Both the position numbers and the translations under genes were made by a program. Positions 9,661-17,734 of a stretch of DNA of 64,000 nucleotides are shown here, one piece after another (within the stretch, counting starts at the first letter, position 1; each line of letters begins with the position of its first letter). Source of the DNA: Prorocentrum cordatum (Eukaryota; Sar; Dinophyceae; Prorocentrales; Prorocentraceae); NCBI GenBank assembly GCA_963575745.1, contig CAUYUJ010018062.1, positions 151,629-215,628 of the forward strand. The letters run 5' to 3'. The notes beneath the pieces were generated by a model, which was not told the DNA's origin, did not search any database, and saw only the letters and a list, made by a program, of their open reading frames with translations.

Positions 9661-10010
9661 AACATAATCGACCCACGAATCCGGAAAGGAATATAGAAAT
9701 ATAAGGCATGGCAACGTTTTTCAAAGACATTTGATTGGGCGACGGGCAAATGCAATGCTGAGTGTAGCGATCTTGATGTACTGTGCCGAGGGCTGTGCTG
9801 TGCTGCGCCGTGCTGAATGGCGATGTGGCATGCCGCGATTGTGCCTTATAGCGTTGTGGATCGAGTCTTCCTGCGCATCCGAGTCCTTGCCGAACTGATC
9901 TGGATCGTAAGCTCGAGCTGCCTGGGCACACAGCAGCTGCCCCAGAGCTAATTGACAGGGGGGCACGCCAGGGGAACCGCGCCGCGGAACTTCCCAAGGG
10001 AATGTGCTGT
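9660..10010 (+). repeat. ~432-bp satellite, partial unit with leader
   Basis: Leader CGACCCACGAATCCGGAAAG, then TTGGGCGACGGGCAAATGCA, GATCTTGATGTACTGTGCCG, TGCTGTGCTGCGCCGTGCTG and TAAGCTCGAGCTGCCTGGGC. The GGACGYGCC subrepeat is missing because the unit is cut at about 10010 by the ~73-bp array. Confidence 0.8.
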
Positions 10011-10320
10011 GGACAAGCGTTTCGCTCGAGACATCCTGCCCAAATCCTCATGCTAGACATCCGCCTGGGCGACCTGGGCGCCCGAAAACGAGCATTACGC
10101 TTAACACATCCTCAACACATCCTTATGCTAGGCATCAGCCTGGGCGAACTGGCTACGTGAAAACAAGTGGTTCGCTCGAGACATCCTCAACACATGTTCA
10201 TGTTAGACGTCCGCCGTGGTGACTTGGGCACGTAAAAGCAAGCCGTTCGCCCGAGACGCTCTCAGCACCTCCTCATGCTAGACATCCGCCTGGGCGACCT
10301 GGACACGTGAAAGCAAACGT
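10011..10320 (+). repeat. ~73-bp repeat, CAAGCGTTTCGCTCGAGACA type
   Basis: Four units carry CTCGAGACATCCT, CTCATGCTAGACATCCGCC, TGGGCGACCTGG and ACGTGAAA.CAAG. Same subtype as 12530-12850 and 15500-15595. Confidence 0.85.
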
Positions 10321-10395
10321 CTTGCCTCCAGGGGGTCCTGGGTTTCTTGGTTTTCGATGGTTTTGCTGTGGAAGGCGTGACGTTCCCACACCAAC

Positions 10396-12530
10396 ATGAT
10401 CGACCCACGAACCCGGAAAGGAATGTAGAAATATCAGGCATGGCAACGTTTCAAACACACCTAATTGGGCAACAGGCAAATGCAATGCTGAATGTATCGA
10501 TCTTGATGTATTGTGCCGAGGGCTGTGTTGTGCTGCGCCGTGCTGAATTGCGATGTGCCATGCCGCGATTGTGCTCTATATAGCGTAGTGGACCGAGTCC
10601 TCCTGTGCATCCAAGTCCTGACCGAACTGATCTGGATCGTAAGCTCGAGCTGCCTGGGCACAAAGCAGCTGCCCCAAAGCTAATTGACAGGTTTGGTATC
10701 GTTCGGACGTGTGCACTGTTTCTCGGCGGGGATTATTAAGGAGCATCCTGGATCATCCTGCGAAGAAACCACGTAAGAAACCCGAAAAAAACACAGAGAA
10801 TGGACGTCCGAGCGATGGCCAGCAGGGGGACATGTCAGGAGGACGCGCCGCGGAACGTCCCAAGGGACGCGCCAGGCGACGTGCCAGGGGACGTGCCATG
10901 GGGACGCACCGCGGGGACGCGCTACGGAACGTGCCAAAGCACGTGCCGCGGGATGCGCCAGGGGACTCGCCGCGCGACGTGCCAGGGGGACTCGCAACGG
11001 GACGCGCCACGGGACGCGCCAGGAAACGTGCCAGGTTGCAATGTTGAGTGTATCGATATTGATGTAGTTTGCCGAGGGCTGTGCTGTGCTGCGCCGTGCT
11101 GAATTGCGATGTGCCATGCCGCGATTGTGCTCTATAGCGTCGTGGATCGAGTCATCATTTGCATCCGAGTCCTGACCGATCTGATCTGGACCTTCAGCTC
11201 GAGCTGCCTGAACACATAGTAGTTGCCCCTGCTGAGTGATCTTGATGTACCTTGCCGAGGGCTGTGTTGTGCTGCGCCGTGCTGAATTGCGATCTGCCAT
11301 GCCGCGAGTGTACTTTATAGAGTCGTGGATCAAGTCCTCCTTTGCATCCGAGTCCTGACCGATCTGATCTGGATCTGCAGCTCGAGCTGCCTGAACACAT
11401 AGTAGTTGCCCCAGAGCTAACTGGCAGGGGGACATGCCAGGAGGACGCGCCGCGGAACGTCCCAAGGGACGCGCCAGGCGACGTGCCAGGGGACGTGCCA
11501 TGGGGACGCACCGCGGGACGTGCCTTCAAGGGGACGCGCTACGGAACGTGCCAAAGCACGTCCCGCGAGACACGTGCCAAGGGACGCGCCACGCGACGTG
11601 CCAGGGGGACTCGCCACAGGACGCGCCACGGAACGTGCCAGGAAACGTGCCAAGTTGCAATGTTGAGTGTATCGATCTTGATGTACCGCGCCGAGGGCTG
11701 TGTTGTGCTGCGCCGTGCTGAATTGCGATGTGCCATGCCGCGAGTGTGCTCTATAGCGACGTGGATCGAGTCTTCCTTTGCATCCGAGTCCTGACCGAAC
11801 TCATCTGGACCTTAAGCTCGAGCTGCCTGAGCACATAGTAGCTGCCCCAGGGCTAATTGACAGGGGGACATGCCAGGAGGACGCGCCGCGGGACGTCCCA
11901 AGGGACGCGCCAGGCGACGTGCCAGGATACGTGCCATGGGGACGCACCGCGGGACGTGCCTTCAAGGGAACGCGCTACGGAACGTGCAACAGGACGTGCC
12001 ACAGGACGTGCCAGGGGACGCGCCGCGCGACGTGCCAGGGGGACTCGCCACGGGACGCGCCACGGAACGTGCCAGGAAACGTGCCAAGTTGCAATGTTGA
12101 GTGTATCGATCTTGATGTACCGCGCCGAGGGCTGTGCTGTGCTGCTCCGTGCTGAACTGCGATGTGCCATGCCGCGATTGTGATCTATAGCGTTGTGGAT
12201 CGAGTCCTCCTTTGCATCCGAGTCCTGACAGATCTGACCTTAAGCTCGAGCTGCCTGAGCACATACTAGCTGCCCCAAAGCTAATTGACAGGGGGACATG
12301 CCAGGAGGACGCGCCGCGGAACGACCCAAGGGACGCGCCAGGCGACGTGCCAGGGGGCGTGCCATGGGGACGCACCGCGGGACGTGCGTGCCAAGGGGAC
12401 GCGCTACGGAACGTGCCAATGGCCGTGCCACAGGACGTGCCAGGGGACGCGCCGCGCGACGTGCCAGGGGGACTCGCCACGGGACGCGCCACGGAACGTG
12501 CCAGGGAATGTGCCAAGTTGCAATGTTGAG
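10396..12530 (+). repeat. ~432-bp satellite array, main block
   Basis: It starts with the leader ATGATCGACCCACGAACCCG. The phase marker CTTGATGTA occurs at about 10505, 11243, 11676 and 12108, the last three spaced 433 and 432 bp. Each full unit has a CTGTGCTGTGCTGCGCCGTG block, a CGAGTCCTCC..GCATCCGAGTCCTGACC block and a 200-bp tail of 11-13-bp GGACGYGCCANG subrepeats. A 70-bp insertion of other sequence lies near 10730-10800, and the unit around 11060-11240 is truncated. Confidence 0.9.
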
Positions 12531-12940
12531 TGCTTGGGCGACCTGGACACGTGAAAACAAGCGTATCTTCTGAGACATTCTCAACACATCCGCATGCTAG
12601 GCATCCGCCTGGGCAACCTGGACACGTACAAACAAGCATCTCGATCGAGACTTCCTCAACACGTTCTCATGCTAGACATCCGCCTGGGCGACGAGGACGC
12701 GTGAAACCAAGCGTCTCGCTCGAGACATCCTCAACAAATCATGGCGCTAGACCTCTGCCTGGGCAACCTGGAGGCGTGAAACCAAGCGTCTCGCTCGAGA
12801 CATGCTCAAGGCCTGGGCACATGAAAACAAGCATTTCACTAGAGACACCCTCTGAATTCTGGTCCCCAGGAGAGGACCGATCTCTAACACGAAACATTAT
12901 GAAAAACAAGCGTTTCGCTCGGGGCATCCTCAAGAATAAT
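12530..12940 (+). repeat. ~73-bp repeat, CAAGCGTTTCGCTCGAGACA type, second block
   Basis: About five degenerate units follow the satellite without a gap, repeating the order seen at 9760-10320 (satellite, then ~73-bp units). The recurring order suggests the two travel as one composite. Confidence 0.8.
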
Positions 12941-13060
12941 TTCGCCGGCCCTAGGCGGCCTCGTTAGGTATCGCAAATAATTTCGCCGGCCCTGGAGCCG
13001 TCGATTCTGGGGGTAAACCTCTAAAAGAGAACCTTGGGCCCCCGCCCTTTCCGGGAAAAA
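12941..13060. other. Short spacer with AATAATTTCGCCGGCCCT repeated twice
   Basis: The 18-base word occurs at about 12934 and 12978, followed by the dispersed CTAAAAGAGAACCTTGGGCC block. Confidence 0.6.
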
Positions 13061-13400
13061 CACGTGGCTCCAGCTCGGGACCACCACGCTAGATACCTCC
13101 GGGGTAGCCTGGACACGTGAAAACACGTGGTTGCAGCTCGGGACCACCACGTTAGATACTTCCAGGGTGGCCTGGACACGTGAAAACACGTGGTTCCAGC
13201 TCGGGACCACCATGTTAGATACCCCCTTGGGTGGCCTGCATACGTGAAAACACTTGGTTCAAGCCCACCCAAGGGAGATATCTAACATGCAGTCGTCTAG
13301 GGCGCCAGCTAGGGGCAGCCATGTTAGATACCCCCTGGGCGACATGGGCCCCTGAAAACAAACATTTCGCCTGAGACATCCTTTGAATTTTGACCCCCGA
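13060..13400 (+). repeat. ~73-bp repeat, CACGTGGTTCCAGCTCGGGA type, second block
   Basis: Four to five units, the best with GTGGCCTGGACACGTGAAAA and CACGTGGTTCCAGCTCGGGA. Matches 8266-8690. Confidence 0.85.
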
Positions 13401-13429
13401 CGAAGCCCCCGCTCAAGACATCCCCCAAC

Positions 13430-13765
13430 TCTACAAAACCAGCGTTTCGCCTGAGATATCCTCAACACATGTGTATACAACACGCGTTTCGCTAGAAACA
13501 TCCTCAGTTGTTCCACGCCGAATGGGATTGCATTGTGTTATCTATCGCAAACAATTTCGCCGACCGAAACCGGACACGCGTTTCGTTAGGGACATCCTCA
13601 ATGTCTCCACGCCGAATGGGACTTTACTTGTTATTAATCGCAAATTATTCCGAAGCGGAAACCAAACACGCGTTTCGCTGGGGAAATCCTAAATTGTTCC
13701 ACGCCCAATTGGATTTTGCTTTGTTATTTATCGCAAATACTTCCGCCGGCGGAAACCGGGGGCAA
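13430..13765 (+). repeat. ~93-bp tandem repeat
   Basis: CCACGCCGAATGGGA recurs at 13513, 13607 and (diverged) 13699, each followed by TTATTTATCGCAAA, CCG..GGAAACC and CGCGTTTCGCT. A single diverged unit is inside the downstream intron at about 16327. Confidence 0.85.
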
Positions 13766-14175
13766 ACAAAACTGAACGAGAACCCTCGGCCCACGTCCTT
13801 TCCGGGAAAAAACTATGGACGCCCTGGGGTCTCAGGGACTGGGTTTCTTGTGGAAGGTCTTCTTGTGGACTGGCCCTCCGCTGTGAGGACGAGCGACCTT
13901 CCACGGTTTCCCTCGAGTCCTTTCCCTCCGGCCTCTCCTTGGCCACGTTCGTTGGCCGCGCCCCGCTCGCAGAGTGCCCCTCGAGGCTCGAGGTTCTCGG
14001 GCGCGGTCCGTCGCTGCTCGTCGGGCTCCCCGCCTCGGGATGTGCGCTCCAGCGGCTGCGGGTCGCCGAGAGCGGTCCCCGGGAGGGCGCCGGGATCGTC
14101 CCGAGCGGCCGCGGGATCACCATCAAGAGCACCCCGAAGCCTAAGAACACGATGAAGACGTGGCCTCGCTGAGGT
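13728..14175 (-). CDS. Weak candidate exon, membrane-anchored product
   Basis: On the minus strand an open frame beginning upstream of about 14175 encodes a hydrophobic stretch, HVFIVFLGFGVLLMVIP, then a Pro/Ser/Arg-rich tail of roughly 120 residues. The hydrophobic segment could be a membrane helix or signal anchor. The frame would run divergently from the ML gene and its start would lie within about 110 bp of that gene's start codon. Nothing in the tail is recognised, and the composition is what GC-rich non-coding DNA would also give. Treat as a hypothesis only. Confidence 0.2.
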
Positions 14176-14189
14176 CCCCTTCGCTCGTC

Positions 14190-14206
14190 TAGCCACGTGG
14201 CTCAAG
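14190..14206 (+). other. Possible relict of the dinoflagellate spliced leader
   Basis: TAGCCACGTGGCTCAAG lies 78 bp upstream of the ML start codon. The dinoflagellate trans-spliced leader ends in TAGCCATTTTGGCTCAAG; the copy here matches apart from the central TTTT region. Relict leaders just upstream of genes are known in dinoflagellates and reflect reinsertion of spliced mRNA. The match is short and nearly palindromic, so chance is not excluded. Confidence 0.45.
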
Positions 14207-14283
14207 AGTTTGCGTGTCGAGACGCGTCTTCTTCAGCACGCAGGCGTTCGAAGTTTGACAGCTTTCACGTCCAGCACGGTGCC

Positions 14284-14612
14284 ATGACGTCGATAGCGTC
14301 GGCGGCTGCCCGCTCAGTCGTCGCCGTCCTTTGCGTCTTCACAATAGCCGATGCCACAGTCAAGGACAAGTTTTGGGGATACCTCGACGAGATGGCAGGT
14401 GAGGGGAAGGAGAGAAGCGATGTGACCACCGTTGCAGAGATACTCGACCGTGGCGCTGGTGTGCAGATTGAGGACTGTGGCGGTAAGAGTGACTTGATGT
14501 CTACCACTCGCGCGGAGTTCGACCGGGCCCACCTCCAGGTGCGCGCCTACGGGGACCTCTCGAGCAACGTGTCAGGGGGGACCCTCCACGTCAAGCTGTA
14601 CAAGGGCTCGGC
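14284..14612 (+). CDS. ML-domain (NPC2/MD-2-like) secreted lipid-binding protein, exon 1
   Basis: The ATG at 14284 opens a typical signal peptide (basic start, core VVAVLCVFTIA, likely cleavage after Ala-Asp-Ala near residue 24). After a 35-residue acidic linker comes the start of an ML domain: VQIEDCGGKSDLM, a strand-rich stretch, then GDLSSNVSGGTLHVKLYKG. The CG after an acidic residue and the SGGTLHVKL strand are hallmarks of the family, whose members bind sterols or other lipids outside the cytosol. The frame continues to a TGA at 14650-14652, but the domain is only half complete there, so the true exon end is probably between 14605 and 14640. The second half is encoded at 16603-16863. 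A possible relict spliced leader lies upstream, and TCTTCTTCAG at 14227-14236 could be a trans-splice acceptor. Sure of the family, less so of the borders. Confidence 0.8.
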
Positions 14613-14649
14613 TGCCGAAGGCTCGTCGACAGGAGTCAAGGGAGGAACA

Positions 14650-15497
14650 TGATCGTCCCACGAACCCGGAAAGGAATTTAGAAATGTAAGGCATTGCAGT
14701 GTTTCCAAAGACACTTGATTGGGCGACGGGCAAATGCAATGCCGACTGTATCGATCATGATGTATTGTGCCGAGGGCTGTGCTGTGCTGCGCCGTGCTGA
14801 ATTGCGATGTGCCATGCCGCGATTGTGCTCTGTAGCGTTGTGGACCGAGTCCTCCTGTGCATCCGAGTCGTGACCGAACTGATCTGGATCTTAAGCTCGA
14901 GCTGCCTGAGCACATAGTAGCTGCCCCAGAGCTAATGGACAGGGGGATATGCCAGGAGGACGCGCCGCGGAACGTCTCAAGGGACGCGCCAGGCGACATG
15001 CCAGGGGACGTGCCATGGGGACGCACCGCGGGACGTGCCAAGGGGACGCGCTACGGAACGTGCCAATGGACATGCCACGGGAGGTGCCAAGGGACGCGCC
15101 ACGCGACGTGCCAGGGGGACTCGCCACGGGACGCGCCACGGAACGTGCCAGGAAACGTGCCAGGTTGCAATGCTGACTGTATCGATCTTGATGTACCGTG
15201 CCGAGGGCTGTGCTGTGCTGCGCCGTGCTGAATTGCGATGTGCCATGCCGCGATTGTGCTCTATAGCGTTGTGGATCGAGTCCTTCCTTTTCATCCGAGT
15301 CCTGACGGAACTGATCTGGACCTTACGCTCGAGCTGCCTGAGCACATAGTAGCTGCCACAGAGCTAACTGACAGGGGGACATGCCAGGAGGACGCGCCGC
15401 GGAACGTCTCAAGGGACGCCCCAGACGACGTGCCAGGGGACGTGCCATGGGGACGCACCGCGGGACGTGCCAAGGGACGCGCTACGGAACGTGCTGG
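14650..15497 (+). repeat. ~432-bp satellite inside the ML intron
   Basis: Leader GATCGTCCCACGAACCCGG, then a unit with marker ATGATGTA at 14757 and a second at about 15187 (430 bp apart). The second unit is cut at about 15495 by ~73-bp units (15500-15595), the same junction type as at 10010 and 12530. Confidence 0.85.
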
Positions 15498-15599
15498 GGA
15501 CAAGCGTTTCGCTCGAGACATCCTGCCCAAATCCTCATACTAGACATCCGCCTGGGCGACCTGGACACGTGAAAACAAGCGTTTCGCTCAACCCCTCGT

Positions 15600-15935
15600 A
15601 AGTTACGCTGCGTCCGCTCTCCCTGGGCCACGATCCCTTGTAAACGACGCTGCGTCCGCGCTCCCAGGGCCGCGCTCCCTCGTGAATGACCCAGCGTCCA
15701 CGCTCCCAGGGCCGCGCTCCCTCGTGAATGACGCAGTGTCCACGCTCCCAGGGCCACGATCCCTAGTGACTTACGCTGGGTTCGCGCCTCCAGGGCCAGG
15801 ATCCCTCGTCAAATACGCTGCGTCCGCGCTCCCAGGGCCAGGATCCTTCGCAAATTACGCGGCATCTGCGCTCCCAGGGCCACGATCCTTCGTAAATAGC
15901 GGTCCGACCGCACTCCCAGAACCACCTGGGCATCC
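15600..15935 (+). repeat. 42-bp tandem repeat, about eight units
   Basis: Units share GCGTCCGCGCTCCCAGGGCC and a variable GATCCCTCGT.AA.TACGCT. Successive starts at 15605 and 15647 give 42 bp. The period is a multiple of three, so a frame stays open, but the repeat lies inside the inferred intron. Confidence 0.85.
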
Positions 15936-16602
15936 TGGAGCGCCCAAGCTTTTCAAGCGCTGCAAAACAAGCGTTTCGCCCGAGACATCCTCAGAGATCT
16001 GGCATGCAGGGTGCGCCATCCTTTAGCGGGCACGAAAAAGCCAACCTTCTTTCTACAAAACAAGCGCGGGACTCGAGACATCCTCGAAATTCTGGCGCGC
16101 GGAACGCGCCATCCTCGAGCGGGCACCCTAAAAGTCAACTTTGTCATATTTTTCGTATCCCAGTTGGGGCTCCATACCTCGTTATTCAGCATGGATTCTA
16201 CGCAAAACGCTCCTCACCTTCTCTTTTACTAGGCAAACGGGGGGCCCGCGGACCCCATTAGGCAACGAGGATCCGAGATGGGGGGCGCACTTTCCTCGAG
16301 CGGGCACGCGCGAAACGTTTTTTTTCCACGCCGAATGGGACTTTACCTTTTCATTGATCGCAAATAAATTCGCTGGCCCTTTCAAGCATGGCACCCGGGA
16401 CAGGTTGACCAACTAAAAGAGAACCCTGGGCCTTCCCCCTTTTCCGGGAAAAACCACCCGGACCGGACCATTGGCGTTTACTAAACGGCCTTTGGCGTTT
16501 ACTACACGGTCCTGCTTTGTTTGATTTCTTCTTTGGGTGCGTTTACTAAACGGCTTCGCGTGTCGGGGTGGTTCTTATCGGTGTAGATTTTCTGCCCTCT
16601 GA
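15936..16602. repeat. Mixed repeat remnants in the intron 3' part
   Basis: CAAGCGTTTCGCCCGAGACA (about 15967), CGCGGGACTCGAGACATCCT (about 16065), a ~93-bp-family unit (16327), the CTAAAAGAGAACCCTGGGCC block (16413) and three copies of GCGTTTACTAAACGG or near (16469, 16490, 16540). The last contain palindromic GTTTACTAAAC and a branch-point-like CTAAAC. Confidence 0.6.
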
Positions 16603-16863
16603 GGAGACTGGGTGAAGCGTGAACTCGCATGGCACAGCGTCCCTCACGCGTACGAGGAGGACCTGTGCAGGCACCTCGGCAGAAGCCACAGCCGGCGCGG
16701 GTGCCCCCTGCCGCCCGGGCGCACGGAGCTGCGCCTCGCTCTCGACACGCTCCCCCCCATGGTGGTGGCCGGCGGCTACAAGCTGAAGATCAGGGCCGTC
16801 GATTCCGCGGGCAGGGCCATGACGTGCTTGCGGGTGCACGTGGATGTCCCCCGAGGCTTATGA
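16603..16863 (+). CDS. ML-domain protein, exon 2 (C-terminal half)
   Basis: The frame opens after a TGA at 16600-16602 and reads VKRELAWHSVPHAYEEDLCR, then GCPLPPGRTELRL, LPPMVVAGGYKLKIRAVDSA and MTCLRVHVDVPRGL before TGA at 16861-16863. This is the usual second half of an ML domain: a DLC motif, CPL, a Pro-rich turn, the G-Y-x-L-K-I-x-A-x-D strand, and a final Cys in a beta strand. Together with the Cys in exon 1 this gives the four conserved cysteines expected for two disulfides. The acceptor is probably the AG at 16602-16606. The stop codon lies within the left end of a W element beginning near 16857, so the original C-terminus may have been altered by that insertion. Confidence 0.8.
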   Translation, partial: GDWVKRELAWHSVPHAYEEDLCRHLGRSHSRRGCPLPPGRTELRLALDTLPPMVVAGGYKLKIRAVDSAGRAMTCLRVHVDVPRGL

Positions 16864-17230
16864 TGTCCCAACCTGCTGTTGAGTCAGGCCTGTCCCTCTA
16901 CAGGGGGGACATTCAAGACTAGTAAAGCATCAGTCGGGGGACGATGTTTTGACTATTTCTGGACATGTTGGAGTATTTTCTGGGCACTTTTAATTCCTCG
17001 CCCAAAATACCCCTGTAGGGGGACACGCCCGAGCTAAACCTACTGTAGCCTTGATCACCAGGAAGGATTTCGAACACCAAAAGTTGCACCAAAGTTCGGG
17101 GGGGGTCACGCGTCGGGCCCTGGGAGACACTAGTCCGACACTGTTCCGACACCGTTTCGACACTCTTCCGGGTGCTCGAGATTATTTGTGGGATGCGGTC
17201 TTTCAGTAGGATGGGAGCAACATAACCCGA
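16857..17230 (+). mobile_element. Dispersed foldback element W, copy 2 (interrupted by F2)
   Basis: GCTTATGATGTCCCAACCTG starts the element. After the F2 insertion it resumes with AACCTACTGTAGCCTTGATC, then ATTTCGAACACC, CGGGCCCTGGGAGACAC, CGACACTGTTCCGACACCG, GGGTGCTCGAGATTATTTG and GATGGGAGCAACATAACCC. Flanks are the ML stop codon on the left and the Kazal exon on the right. Confidence 0.8.
16881..17036. mobile_element. Foldback element F2, copy 1, with target duplication
   Basis: The left end AGGCCTGTCCCTCTACAGGG and right end CCCCTGTAGGGGGACACGCC are inverted repeats of about 25 bp. It is bounded by AACCTGCTGTT (16870-16880) and AACCTACTGTA (17037-17047), a likely 10-11-bp target-site duplication inside W. 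About 156 bp, AT-richer than its surroundings, no open frame. Other copies: 50551, 51971, and a truncated one at 26380. Confidence 0.85.
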
Positions 17231-17254
17231 GGCAAGAGTGGCGAGTTGTTTCGC

Positions 17255-17690
17255 AGGGTCCAAGCGCTGCCCGTGGCACATGCAGGACGGGCTCTGATGT
17301 CTGGAGCCGAAAGTTGCAACTGTCCCTACTCAGACCCCGTATGTGGTGAAGACGGCCAGACGTACGACAGCACTTGTCAAGCCAGCTGTGCCAATATTGG
17401 AACAGCTTACTTGGGCGAGTGTGACTACCAGGTAGTTCGTGATGGGCGAGCCCTCAGTTCGTGGTGGACAACGACCGAACAGGAGCCAGACGTGTGCGAA
17501 GATGACGATGCCACCCTGGTTTTTATCGCCCAGCAGCTCAATATTTCCGGGGTCACTGGTTGCGGGGATGCTGCTGGCATGTGTTTCGTCAGCGAAGATG
17601 TTCAAGGCGTATGCTGCCAAACGTGTGCTGCAGCTATGACGGAGTGCAACGACTATAACGACGTACTCGGGATATTCCTCTCGCTTCGCG
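17255..17690 (+). CDS. Secreted-type Kazal plus ShK-like domain exon
   Basis: The frame encodes MSGAESCNCPYSDPVCGEDG, QTYDSTCQASCANIG and GTAYLGEC: a Kazal serine-protease-inhibitor domain with C-x1-C-x6-C-x10-C-x3-C-x10-C spacing and the signature PVCG.DG.TY. About 30 residues later comes a second Cys-rich module, CEDDDATLVFIAQQLNISG, GCGDAAGMCF and VCCQTCAAAMTEC, with the C-D...A...C...C...CC..C pattern of ShK-like domains common in algal extracellular proteins. Kazal domains bind and block serine proteases outside cells. No signal peptide is visible in this exon; an upstream exon may supply it. TTTCGCAG at 17247-17254 is a plausible acceptor, and GGTGCAC near 17690 a plausible donor, after which the frame runs into GGGGCCTCTT repeats. 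An in-frame ATG lies at 17297. Confident of the domains, not of the exon ends. Confidence 0.8.
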
Positions 17691-17734
17691 GGGTGCACGT
17701 CCAGAGCACGTACAATCCAGTCGTTGTTGTGCCT

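Larger units (their letters stand above)
14613..16602 (+). other. ML gene intron, ~2 kb, built from repeats
   Basis: The ML domain is interrupted here. The interval holds the satellite leader (14650), 1.9 units of the ~432-bp satellite, ~73-bp units, a 42-bp array and a GCGTTTACTAAACGG triplet. No canonical GT donor is obvious at the expected boundary; dinoflagellates tolerate GC and GA donors. AGGAG occurs at both inferred junctions (CGACAGGAGTCAAG and CTGAGGAGACTGG), compatible with a short duplication. Confidence 0.65.
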
